DNA of 26,262 nucleotides, taken from positions 1 to 26,262 of the forward strand of contig CAYQYP010000448.1 in NCBI GenBank assembly GCA_964421755.1. Direction: 5' to 3'. A model generated the notes under the pieces. That model did not search any database. It was not told where the DNA came from and was given only the letters and a program-made list of their open reading frames with translations. This DNA is from CAVUUN01 sp964421755 (GTDB lineage: Bacteria; Acidobacteriota; UBA6911; RPQK01). Every line of letters begins with the position of its first letter. Position 1 is the stretch's first letter. Below are positions 15,845 through 24,189 of this stretch, piece by piece. The position numbers and the translations under genes were made by a program.

Positions 15845-17914
15845 ATGAGTGGCAAGCGGACCGAGGCAATTGACCCGAGAGGATACTTCGAACGACTTCC
15901 CATCGCCTATAAGCTCTTTCTCAGCAGCATCGCCTTCGCCCTGCCGTTCACCGTACTCCTCTATTACGTGATCGCCGGTTTCAACAAAGACATCCAATTC
16001 TCGGAGAGCGAAATCTCCGGGGCTCGCCTGGTCATGCCCATGGAGACGACGGTCCTGGCCCTGATGACCTACGAGCGGGTGATGCTCGAAACGACCTCCG
16101 CTCCCGGCTCCAACGCAAAACTGCAGCAAGCCAGCCAGGACGTGGATCGTTCCGTGATGCGAGTGGGCCAGGAGATCCAGAAGCTGCCTTCGGAGTTTGA
16201 TGATCTAAAAGCGGCCAGCACGCAGCTGGTTACAGAATTTCGGAAGGTGTGGGACGAACGCAAAGCTGCCGACGAAAAGAAAAAGGTCGTGTCTGCTTCG
16301 TTGCTTCCTGAAGCGTTGTCCCTGATTAAAAAGACAGGGGACAACGCGAAGCTGGTCCTCGATCCCGACCTCGATTCCTACTACATGATGGAGGTGACGA
16401 TACTGCGGCTCCCCCGGCTCCAGCAGATACTCGCCGAAGTCACGCTTGCCTGCAGACTGGCTCAAACTTACGGCGGGCTCCACCCGGAGGACCAGACACT
16501 GCTGGCGATTTACGCGGACAACCTCGAGCGCCAGAGGGATTCTCTGAGGGAAAACCTCGCCATCTCGACAGCCCAGACCCGAAACCCTGCCCTCAAGGGC
16601 GTCATTACCCCGCTCCTCGACCGCTACGACAAAGCCCTTATTGCGACTGTCAAGCTGATCCGAAAGTTAAGCGAGTCCGAGGGCGCGCTGTATGCCCCGG
16701 ATGTTGACCCCACGCTGATCACTGCCGCCGAGTCAGGTTCGCGGCTTTGGCAGGCGTCCGCCGATCAGCTGCTGCTGTTGCTCGAGGCACGCCGGGATGA
16801 TTTCAAGACCAGCCGCCTGCTCGCCATAGCGCTCTGCGGCCTTGCGCTTTTTGTTGCGGCCGCCATGGTGCTCCTCATCTCGCGCGGCATCACAGTACCT
16901 CTGAACAAGGCCATCCGGATTGCGGCGAAAATCGCCGACGGGCAGCTAAAAGAAGCTCGCGCGAGCCTGGACACCGACCCGAACGCCGCGCAACTTCAGA
17001 GAGGCAGCAAAGACGAGATCTGGCGACTGCATGTTGCCATGGAACGGATGTTGGGCAGCCTCGATTCACTTCTCGGCCAGGTCGGCAGATCCAGCGACCA
17101 GGTGAGCAGCTCCGCCGCCCGGATCACGGAGTCGGTCCACCAGCTGGAGGCCACCGTTGCCCAGCAGGCGGCTTCGACCAGCGAGGTGAGCGCAACCAGT
17201 CGAGAGATCTCAAACAGCGTCAACGGACTCGCCCAGACGGTCTGCGACGTGACAGAGGTTGCATCGAGGGCGGCGACGCTTGCCGCCGAAGGTGTCAACA
17301 GCCTGGCCGACATCAACTCGACGATGAAGACCCTCCTCGACGCGACGACCGAGGTCTCAGCCAAGCTCGAGATCCTGCAGACGAAGACGGCCAGCATCAA
17401 CCAGGTGATAACCGCCATCACGAGGGTGGCAAATCAGACCAACCTCCTCTCTCTGAACGCGGCTATCGAGGCGGAAAAAGCCGGCGAGTACGGAACCGGT
17501 TTTGCAGTCGTAGCGCGGGAGGTGAGAAGGCTCGCCGACCAGACGGCTGTCGCTGCCCTGGAGATCGAGGATGTGATTCTTGAAATGCAGGGCGCGGTGA
17601 AGGAAGGCGTTGCCGGCGTTGAGGTTTACACGAAGCAAGCGGCCCTGAGCAGCGAGAAGATTACCCGCATCAGCGCGGACCTCGGTCGCATTATCGAGTA
17701 CACACGAGAGCTCAGTCCCCAGTTCCAGACGGTCAACCAGGGGATGCAGAGCCAGTCGGACAGCGCCAGCCAGATCAGCGAGGCCATGAGCCAGCTGAAT
17801 GCAGCGGCGCGCCAGACCAAGGAGTTCCTCGAGGGCTTTCTGGAAGTTACCGAGCAATTGCGCGCGGCCGTGGAAGGACTCGAAACGGAAGTCGATCGTT
17901 TCGCCCTGACTTAG
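15845..17914 (+). CDS. Second chemoreceptor (MCP), WspA-type tip, helical sensor
   Basis: The 689-residue receptor starts at ATG 15845 behind GAGGCTCGAAGGA, 48 bases after the first receptor. TM1 is at about 22-46 and TM2 at about 326-348. The periplasmic part between them is predominantly helical, contains DPDLDSYYMMEVTILRLPRL, and looks like a helical-bundle sensor rather than Cache. HAMP follows, then a signalling domain with the tip QTNLLSLNAAIEAEKAGEYG and FAVVAREVRRLADQTAVAA. Its tip matches the first receptor almost residue for residue, so both probably dock to the same CheA/CheW array. It ends ETEVDRFALT without a methyltransferase tether. The next gene starts three bases after its stop codon. 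The helical sensor with DLDSYY is the closer match to the WspA layout as I recall it. Confidence 0.9.
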   Translation: MSGKRTEAIDPRGYFERLPIAYKLFLSSIAFALPFTVLLYYVIAGFNKDIQFSESEISGARLVMPMETTVLALMTYERVMLETTSAPGSNAKLQQASQDVDRSVMRVGQEIQKLPSEFDDLKAASTQLVTEFRKVWDERKAADEKKKVVSASLLPEALSLIKKTGDNAKLVLDPDLDSYYMMEVTILRLPRLQQILAEVTLACRLAQTYGGLHPEDQTLLAIYADNLERQRDSLRENLAISTAQTRNPALKGVITPLLDRYDKALIATVKLIRKLSESEGALYAPDVDPTLITAAESGSRLWQASADQLLLLLEARRDDFKTSRLLAIALCGLALFVAAAMVLLISRGITVPLNKAIRIAAKIADGQLKEARASLDTDPNAAQLQRGSKDEIWRLHVAMERMLGSLDSLLGQVGRSSDQVSSSAARITESVHQLEATVAQQAASTSEVSATSREISNSVNGLAQTVCDVTEVASRAATLAAEGVNSLADINSTMKTLLDATTEVSAKLEILQTKTASINQVITAITRVANQTNLLSLNAAIEAEKAGEYGTGFAVVAREVRRLADQTAVAALEIEDVILEMQGAVKEGVAGVEVYTKQAALSSEKITRISADLGRIIEYTRELSPQFQTVNQGMQSQSDSASQISEAMSQLNAAARQTKEFLEGFLEVTEQLRAAVEGLETEVDRFALT

Positions 17915-17917
17915 AAT

Positions 17918-18382
17918 ATGCTCCTCCTGGTTTTTGAAGCAGGAAACAACCGATACGGGATAGAAGCTTCCGAGATCATCGAGGTGATCCCAGTTGTTTC
18001 TTTTCAAAGAATCCCTCATGCGCCCGTCTACGTGGCGGGCCTGCTCAACTATCGAGGGGCCGTCGTTCCGGTCATCGATCTGCAGGCGCTGCTGGGTGAA
18101 AATCCGGCTCGCAGGCTTCTCAGCACCCGTATCATGGTTGTTCGTTTCCCGTCCGCGGCAGGGCCGGACCGGCAGCTCGGCCTCCTGGCGGAGCGAATCA
18201 CCGAGACACGCCGGTGTGAGGCGGCAGACCTCCAACCGGCGGGAGTTCAACCCGAAGGAGCGAAGTACCTCGGCCCCGTGCTCGCCGACTCGGGCTCGTT
18301 CGTTCAGAAAGTCACGGTATCGCAGATCCTTTCCGAAGACGTAAAGAGGATCCTGTTCGAGGACAAAGGGAAAAATGCGTAA
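17918..18382 (+). CDS. CheW-like coupling protein, WspB-like
   Basis: The 154-residue cytoplasmic CheW-fold protein begins directly with the first strand (LLLVFEAGNNRYGIEASEI). It contains VAGLLNYRGAVVPVIDLQALLG, the signature CheW segment, and ends with VTVSQILSEDVKRILFED. It starts three bases after the second receptor gene with no clear ribosome binding site, so translation is probably coupled. In the Wsp layout the CheW gene immediately after the receptor is WspB, and position and length agree. Expected role: linking receptor tips to CheA. Confidence 0.85.
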   Translation: MLLLVFEAGNNRYGIEASEIIEVIPVVSFQRIPHAPVYVAGLLNYRGAVVPVIDLQALLGENPARRLLSTRIMVVRFPSAAGPDRQLGLLAERITETRRCEAADLQPAGVQPEGAKYLGPVLADSGSFVQKVTVSQILSEDVKRILFEDKGKNA

Positions 18383-18471
18383 AAGAATGTTCTGTCTTTC
18401 TTCTTCATCGCGCCCGCTGACCTTGGTTGCGGCCGAAGGCAGCGCCGTGTTTGTCCGTGCGAAAGCAGGCT

Positions 18472-19764
18472 ATGGGACGCTATCCTGATGCAGAGCGACT
18501 GATTAGGGACTGTATGGGGCTCGAGATCGAGTCGATCGGACTCCGTGTTTTCGAGCGCGCCGTGGCCGCTGTGCTGGGTGCTGACGTTTCCAAGGCTGAT
18601 CTGTTCGTGCGGTTGCAGCCGGGCCGACCGGAACTCGAAGAGCTGATCGACCTCCTGGTGGTGCCTGAAACCTGGTTTTTCAGGGACCGCGGGGCATTCG
18701 AGTGCCTGCGAAATCACATCGAACGAAAGCGACAACAAAATCCGGGCAAGCTGGTCTTCACCGTCCTGTCGGCGCCCTGTTCTACGGGCGAAGAGGCCTT
18801 CTCGATTGCCGCGACGCTGGTCATGGCTGGGGTGGAGCCTGCCAGCTTTACGATTGACGGCCTGGATATCAGTCAGAAAGCCGTCTGCGCGGCCCAACAG
18901 GCGGCGTACCGATCCGCTTCTTTCCGGGAACAACGCGCCTCATTTCCGCCGAACTTCTTCCAGCAGAACGGGGACGTCAGGCAGGTTTCGGCCGAGATAG
19001 TCGCCCGATCGCGATTTCAAAGGGCTAATCTCGTGGACGGAGGCTGGCCGGCCGGCCAACATCTCTACGACGCCATCTTCTGCAAGAACCTGCTGATCTA
19101 CCTGACCGAAGCAGCGCGCGATCGCTTGATACGAAATGTCAGCGGTCTTCTCAAACCGGACGGAGTACTGTTCGTCGGGCACTCAGAAGTACCGCTCTTT
19201 CATCGCGCCGGTTACCGGCCGGTCGGGCATCCGCGATCCTTTGCCCTCACGGTCGCGCCGAAGGAGAGCTTGGCTGGAACACGCGCCGGCGCGCCAGACA
19301 AACCGAAAGCGAGACGGGAGCACAGAGCGCACCAGCCTGTTCGGGAGCCGGGAAACAGCGTGAACCGGACCGGACCCGTGCGCGGCAGTGCAGGATTGGC
19401 GGGCAACTCCTCGGCCCGCGACGAGGGGGCTTCATTCCTTGCTCGGGCCCGGCAACTGGCTGACCAGGGACAACTCGAACAAGCCGCTTCACTGTGCGAC
19501 TCTTTGCTGTCTACCAACAGCATGGATCCGGAGGTGTACTATCTGGCCGGGTTGATAAAACAGGCGCGCGACCTGGCCGAGGACGCGGAAGCGTTGTTCC
19601 AGAAAGCCAGCTACCTTGACCCGGACCATTACGAGAGTCTCGTCCAACTGTGCCTTCTGAGCGACCAGAAAGGCGACTCTGCACGCTCGAACCAGTATCG
19701 AGACCGGATGCGCCGCCTTCAGGCCCGACACCACAGCCGGACAGCGACGAAGGCAAACGTCTGA
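18472..19764 (+). CDS. CheR-type receptor methyltransferase with TPR tail, WspC-like
   Basis: The 430-residue protein is taken from ATG 18472. GTG 18457 and TTG 18427 are in-frame alternatives without better ribosome binding sites. The N-terminus (LIRDCMGLEIESIGLRVFERAV) resembles WspC. The methyltransferase motifs are TWFFRD (67-72), SAPCSTGEEAFS (from residue 100, S-adenosylmethionine binding), LDIS, and CKNLLIYL (204-211). The last has Lys where the family usually has Arg (RNxLIYF). A low-complexity Ala/Arg/Gly linker at about 265-320 leads to TPR-like helices (about 320-415: DQGQLEQAASLCDSLLS, DAEALFQKASYLDPDHYES). It is expected to methylate glutamates in the two receptors. The TPR region may replace a receptor tether, since neither receptor has one. 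An 88-base gap separates it from the CheW gene. Confidence 0.88.
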   Translation: MGRYPDAERLIRDCMGLEIESIGLRVFERAVAAVLGADVSKADLFVRLQPGRPELEELIDLLVVPETWFFRDRGAFECLRNHIERKRQQNPGKLVFTVLSAPCSTGEEAFSIAATLVMAGVEPASFTIDGLDISQKAVCAAQQAAYRSASFREQRASFPPNFFQQNGDVRQVSAEIVARSRFQRANLVDGGWPAGQHLYDAIFCKNLLIYLTEAARDRLIRNVSGLLKPDGVLFVGHSEVPLFHRAGYRPVGHPRSFALTVAPKESLAGTRAGAPDKPKARREHRAHQPVREPGNSVNRTGPVRGSAGLAGNSSARDEGASFLARARQLADQGQLEQAASLCDSLLSTNSMDPEVYYLAGLIKQARDLAEDAEALFQKASYLDPDHYESLVQLCLLSDQKGDSARSNQYRDRMRRLQARHHSRTATKANV

Positions 19765-19781
19765 GAACGTGAGCAGTCCCT

Positions 19782-20465
19782 ATGGCTAGCAGTCTTAACA
19801 GCACACAGGCGGAACGGTGTTGGAAGTCGATCGGAGTTTTTGGCGACCGATCGTGCGAACGGCTTCAGCGTCACCGGCACTGCCGAAACTGCGAGGCATA
19901 TTCCGAGGCCGCCAAGAGCCTGTTTGACCGCGAAGTCCCCGACGAGGAACTCCGGACCTGGACCAAACAGCTCGCCGAAGGCAAAGAGGTGGAAGTTGCC
20001 GGCAGCGTCTCTGTTCTGATGTTCCGCGTCCGAGCCGAATGGCTTGCGTTGCCGACCGAGCATTTCAAAGAAGTGGTCGATATCCGGCCTGTGCATCCCG
20101 TGCCGTTTCGAAGCAACCAGGTGCTCCTCGGCCTTGTGAACATCAACGGTGAATTGGTGCCGTGTGTCTCCCTGGTTCACCTGCTGCGTCTTGAAGACGA
20201 GACATCAGCCGGGAACGCTGACGCTCGTAAGGGCCGGCAGCGAATGGTAGTGGTAGAACGCAACAAGCAACGTTTCGTGGTGCCTGTCGACGAAATCCTC
20301 GGCGTTCGTCGTATCAGCATGGAGCACGTTGAGCGCGCTCCGGCGACAGTGACTAAGTCCCCGGCCGCTCTGAACCGGGGCATCTTCGAAGTTGAAGACA
20401 AGGCGATCGGGTGGTTGGACGAGGATCGCTTTTTCGCGGCATTGGAAGAGAGCCTGAACCCGTGA
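19782..20465 (+). CDS. CheW-like protein with N-terminal Cys cluster, WspD-like
   Basis: The 227-residue protein starts at ATG 19782, 17 bases after the CheR gene. Residues 13-40 contain CW, SIGVFGDRSC, and HRHCRNCEAY, that is Cys13, Cys25, Cys34 and Cys37 with His31 and His33 nearby. This segment is a hallmark I associate with WspD. Its role is not established; metal or cofactor binding is possible. Residues of about 73-220 form a CheW fold (SVSVLMFRVRAEWLALPTEH, VLLGLVNINGELVPCVSL, QRFVVPVDEILGV). The position between CheR and CheA matches wspD. The last codons overlap the GTG start of the CheA gene (GTGA). Confidence 0.87.
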   Translation: MASSLNSTQAERCWKSIGVFGDRSCERLQRHRHCRNCEAYSEAAKSLFDREVPDEELRTWTKQLAEGKEVEVAGSVSVLMFRVRAEWLALPTEHFKEVVDIRPVHPVPFRSNQVLLGLVNINGELVPCVSLVHLLRLEDETSAGNADARKGRQRMVVVERNKQRFVVPVDEILGVRRISMEHVERAPATVTKSPAALNRGIFEVEDKAIGWLDEDRFFAALEESLNP

Positions 20466-23167
20466 ACAAAGCAAAGAGCGGGGCTTCGACACAAATTCTG
20501 GAGCTGTTCAGGAGCGAGCTTGGCACCCATGCGCGCTCGCTGGCAGACGGGCTGGGCGCCGAACGCACACAGGCGAACCACCAGAACCTGGTGAGGGCGG
20601 CGCATTCGATCAAAGGGGCGGCGCGGATCGCCGGACTGAAGGCGGTAGCGGACCTGGCCGATCCCCTGGAGAGCCTGCTGGCGGCCGAACAATCGGGGAC
20701 GATTCTTACAGAGACGGCGGTCGCTGTCATGAAGCGCGCCGTGTCCTGCCTCCACGGGCTTGCCGGCGTCGAAACAGCCTTGATCGCCGACCAGGCTGCC
20801 CTGAAATCAGGCGAAATATCTAAAATCGCCGACGAGCTGAAAGAAGCCTCGACCGCCTGCCTTGCAGCAACGGCGACGACCACTCCTCCTAAGCCTGTTC
20901 CGGTCGTCCAGGAAACCATTGACCCGGTGATGCTGGACCTGTTTCGCACGGAGCTTCAGAATCATACCCGAATCCTGGATGCCGGACTGGTCGGTCTGGA
21001 ACGTGATCAGACGCCACAGAAAATCGAGCCGCTGATGCGCGCTGCCCATTCGATCAAAGGCGCTGCGCGAATCGTCGGTCTCAACAATGCCGTCCGGCTG
21101 GCCCATGGAATGGAAGATGTCCTGTCCGCCGGCCAGCACGGGAAAATGCGCCTTTCCTCGAGCCTGATTGACCTGCTGCTTGCAGGTAACGATGTCTTCC
21201 GTGCCCTGGCAAGCGTTCCCGCCGCCGGGATTCCGGCCGCACTGCATTCGCAGGAGTCAGAAATCACCCGGCTGGAGAAGTCGCTGACCGAAGCCCAGAG
21301 CGCGGGCCAAGAGCCGATCCAACAAACGTCACCGCGGACCGAAAAGGTCCAGGCCGTATCGGCTGACCCTGCCGCGCCGCCTGCGCCCCAGACACCGGCC
21401 GAGCCCGCCCATCCCGAAGACCAGCCGGAAAGCCTTGTGCGGGTGCTGGCCGAGAACCTCAACCGGCTCATGGGTCTGACTGGCGAATGCCTGGTGCAGG
21501 CGAAGGCGACCAAGCGGTTCTCGACGGCGTGGAGCCGGATCAAAGCCTGGCAGATGCAGCAGCACAGTACCCTGGAAAGTCTGTACGACTGGAGCTCCGG
21601 AGAAGATGGGCTCCCGGAGGAGGTCAGGACAAACCTGGCGCAGGCCCTCAGTCGATCGAGCAAAATCTCGGAGCTGTTGCGAAAGAAGCTGGACCAGTTC
21701 GAGCTCTTCTCGACGCGACTTGAGCAGCTCACCGACCGGCTGTACGCGGAGGTGGTGGCTACCCGGATGAGACCGTTCTCCGAGGGAGTCTTCGCGTTTC
21801 CTCGCATGGTTCGCGATTTGGCGCGCATGACCGGCAAGCAGGTCCGTTTCGAAATCGTCGGGGGAGCCACGCGCGTTGATCGGGACATCCTCGAAAAGCT
21901 CGAGGCGCCGCTCACACACCTCCTCCGCAACGCGATCGATCACGGGATCGAACGACCCGGCGAAAGAACAGCAAACAACAAGCCCCCGGAAGCCGCGCTC
22001 GTTCTCGAGGCGCACCACGCATCCGGCATGCTCCACGTGACAGTCAGAGACGATGGTCGGGGGATCGACCGGGAACGCATCCGCGAAAAAGTAGTGGAGA
22101 AAGGCTATGTCCCGGCTGACGTTGCCACCGCCTTGACCTCCGTGGAGTTGCTTGAGTTTCTGTTTCTGCCCGGGTTTTCGACCTCGGAAGTCGTCACGGA
22201 GACCTCCGGCCGCGGGGTCGGGCTCGACGTGGTTCAGTCCATGGCCCGGGAGGTTGGCGGCGCGGTGCAGGTGGAGTCGAATCTCGGCAAGGGAACAGTT
22301 TTTCATCTTCGGCTTCCTCTGACCCTTTCGGTTCTTCGCACCCTCGTGGTTGAAATCTCGTCGCAGTGCTATGCGCTCCCGCTGACCCGCATCGACCGGC
22401 TCGCGACCGTGGCACGAAAAGATCTGCAGGTACTCGAGGACCGGCAATTCTGCGTGATCGACGACGACAACCTGGGAATCCTGGAGGCTTGCCAGGTCCT
22501 CCAGCTACCCGCGACTGCGAGCGACCCTTCACAGCTGCATATCCTCGTGATCAGCGATCGTTTGAGCCGATACGGGCTGGTTGTCTCGCGGTTTTTAGGC
22601 CAGCGCGACCTGGTCGTTCTGCCGCTGGATGAGCGCCTGGGCAAGGTGCCAAACATCAGCGCCGGCGCTATCCTGGAAGATGGCACACCGATCCTGATTC
22701 TCGACGTGGACGACCTGGTTCGCTCGATTGACAACCTCGTCAGCCAGGGCAAACCGAGCCGGGTTGCGCAGATTCAGCAAGCGGTCAGAAGCGGCCGGAA
22801 GCGCATCCTGGTTGTGGACGATTCGTTGACAGTCCGGGAAGTCGAGCGCCGGCTCCTTGAGAATCGGGGCTACGAGGTTACAGTAGCGGTCGACGGCATG
22901 GACGGCTGGAATACCCTCCAGGGCTCGCAGTTTGATCTCGTGATCAGCGACGTCGATATGCCCCGGCTTGACGGCATTGAACTGGTCAAGCGAATCAAAG
23001 GCTCGCCACAGCACAAAACGCTCCCGATCATGATCGTCTCGTACAAGGACCGGGAAGAAGACAAGGTTCGGGGACTTGAAGCGGGCGCAACTTATTACCT
23101 CACCAAGAGCAGTTTCCACGACGAGACGTTGCTGAACGCCGTCCAGGATCTGATCGGAGGTCCATAG
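20462..23167 (+). CDS. CheA-type hybrid histidine kinase with two Hpt domains and C-terminal receiver, WspE-like
   Basis: The start is taken as GTG 20462, which overlaps the WspD-like stop (GTGA). A GTG at 20411 would lie inside that gene. The product is 901 residues. Two Hpt domains carry AHSIKGAARIAGL (His48) and AHSIKGAARIVGL (His196). A Pro/Ala/Glu-rich linker (about 285-325) leads to the dimerisation region (about 330-430). The ATPase has its N-box in HLLRNAIDHGIE, then DDGRGID and GRGVGLDVV. A CheW-like domain follows (about 615-765). A receiver at about 780-900 has VVDDS, the phospho-acceptor Asp830 in SDVDMP, and a conserved Lys in YLTKSS. This layout matches WspE, apart from the tandem Hpt domains. 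It should phosphorylate the downstream regulator and its own receiver in response to receptor state. Confidence 0.92.
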   Translation: MNKAKSGASTQILELFRSELGTHARSLADGLGAERTQANHQNLVRAAHSIKGAARIAGLKAVADLADPLESLLAAEQSGTILTETAVAVMKRAVSCLHGLAGVETALIADQAALKSGEISKIADELKEASTACLAATATTTPPKPVPVVQETIDPVMLDLFRTELQNHTRILDAGLVGLERDQTPQKIEPLMRAAHSIKGAARIVGLNNAVRLAHGMEDVLSAGQHGKMRLSSSLIDLLLAGNDVFRALASVPAAGIPAALHSQESEITRLEKSLTEAQSAGQEPIQQTSPRTEKVQAVSADPAAPPAPQTPAEPAHPEDQPESLVRVLAENLNRLMGLTGECLVQAKATKRFSTAWSRIKAWQMQQHSTLESLYDWSSGEDGLPEEVRTNLAQALSRSSKISELLRKKLDQFELFSTRLEQLTDRLYAEVVATRMRPFSEGVFAFPRMVRDLARMTGKQVRFEIVGGATRVDRDILEKLEAPLTHLLRNAIDHGIERPGERTANNKPPEAALVLEAHHASGMLHVTVRDDGRGIDRERIREKVVEKGYVPADVATALTSVELLEFLFLPGFSTSEVVTETSGRGVGLDVVQSMAREVGGAVQVESNLGKGTVFHLRLPLTLSVLRTLVVEISSQCYALPLTRIDRLATVARKDLQVLEDRQFCVIDDDNLGILEACQVLQLPATASDPSQLHILVISDRLSRYGLVVSRFLGQRDLVVLPLDERLGKVPNISAGAILEDGTPILILDVDDLVRSIDNLVSQGKPSRVAQIQQAVRSGRKRILVVDDSLTVREVERRLLENRGYEVTVAVDGMDGWNTLQGSQFDLVISDVDMPRLDGIELVKRIKGSPQHKTLPIMIVSYKDREEDKVRGLEAGATYYLTKSSFHDETLLNAVQDLIGGP

Positions 23168-23169
23168 CC

Positions 23170-24189
23170 GTGAGGATTGGGCTGGCTTGTGACCTCGACG
23201 CCGAGATTGGCGGACTCACCCGTATTATCGACTCGGTGCCGGCCTACCACATCGTCTGGGTCGCGGAAAACGGTCCCGAGGCGGTCCAGAAGTCCGTGGA
23301 TGACCGACCCGACCTCGTCGTGGTCAAGCTGGACCTCCCGGGAAAGGGAGGTGCGCAGACAACCCGCGAAATCGTCGACGCCACTGCCTGCCCTATCCTG
23401 ATCCTGGCGCCGGCTGCCGCCCAGCATTCCGGAAAGGTTTTTGAGGCCATGGGTTACGGCGCGCTGGATGTCGTCGCAGCACCGGTCGTGGGACCGGGCG
23501 GCGAGGTGATCGGCGGGGAAGAGCTGCTCAGGAAGATCGCCATCATCGGACGCCTGATCGGCGAACGAACTCCGGCCGCCAAACTTCCGGCCAGGCCGGC
23601 GACGCGATCGGGTTCCGAATTCCCGCTCGTTGCGATCGGAGCGTCGACCGGAGGGCCCCGCGCGCTGGCTGTTATTCTTTCGAGCCTGCCGGCGGATTTT
23701 CCAGGGTCGGTGGTCGTCGTCCAGCATGTCGACGTCCAGTTCGTCGCCGGCCTGGCCGAATGGCTAAACGAACAGACTCAACTCGAGGTCGAGCTCGCAG
23801 CGGAAGGAAGCCATGCCCGCCCCGGTCATGTCGTGATCGCTGCAAGCGAAGACCACCTGGCGATGGACCAGAACAAGCGTTTCCATTACGTAGCCGAGCC
23901 GCGGGACTACCCGTACCGGCCTTCGATTGACACTCTGTTTGACAGTCTCCGGCGCTTCTGGCATCGCAAGGATGTGGCAGTGCTACTCACGGGAATGGGG
24001 AGGGACGGCGCCCGGGGACTCCTTGCGCTCCGCGATTCCGGCTGGCACACGATTGTGCAGGACGAAAAGAGCTCGACTGTTTTCGGCATGCCGAAGGCCG
24101 CGGTTGAATGCGGCGCCGCCGAGGAGGTCTTGCCGCTGTCCCTGATTGCCGGATCGATTATCCAACACGCGAAACGGGAGAAAAAATGA
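23170..24189 (+). CDS. CheB-type methylesterase with degenerate receiver, WspF-like
   Basis: The 339-residue protein starts at GTG 23170, two bases after the CheA gene. The N-terminal receiver (1-125) is WspF-like in sequence (MRIGL start, VFEAMGYGALDVV) but lacks key residues. The segment DLVVVKLDLPGKGG has Lys53 where the phosphorylated Asp should be, the Thr/Ser switch site reads LAPAA, and the conserved Lys position reads AAPV. The methylesterase domain (about 150-335) is intact: Ser159 in GASTGGP, His186 in VVQHVD, and Asp279 in GMGRDGA. In classical systems, phosphorylation of the receiver relieves inhibition of the esterase. That control cannot work in the usual way here. It should remove methyl groups from the two receptors. 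Its stop overlaps the next start (ATGA). Confidence 0.9.
   Translation: MRIGLACDLDAEIGGLTRIIDSVPAYHIVWVAENGPEAVQKSVDDRPDLVVVKLDLPGKGGAQTTREIVDATACPILILAPAAAQHSGKVFEAMGYGALDVVAAPVVGPGGEVIGGEELLRKIAIIGRLIGERTPAAKLPARPATRSGSEFPLVAIGASTGGPRALAVILSSLPADFPGSVVVVQHVDVQFVAGLAEWLNEQTQLEVELAAEGSHARPGHVVIAASEDHLAMDQNKRFHYVAEPRDYPYRPSIDTLFDSLRRFWHRKDVAVLLTGMGRDGARGLLALRDSGWHTIVQDEKSSTVFGMPKAAVECGAAEEVLPLSLIAGSIIQHAKREKK

Noticed and set aside
17357..18250. A 297-codon minus-strand frame spanning the second receptor and CheW genes
   Set aside because: It overlaps two well-supported genes, crosses their boundary and has no motif.
21007..22447. Long minus-strand frames opposite the CheA gene
   Set aside because: The plus strand has Hpt, ATPase and CheW-like motifs throughout. 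The antisense translations are Arg/Ser/Gly-rich and show no motif.
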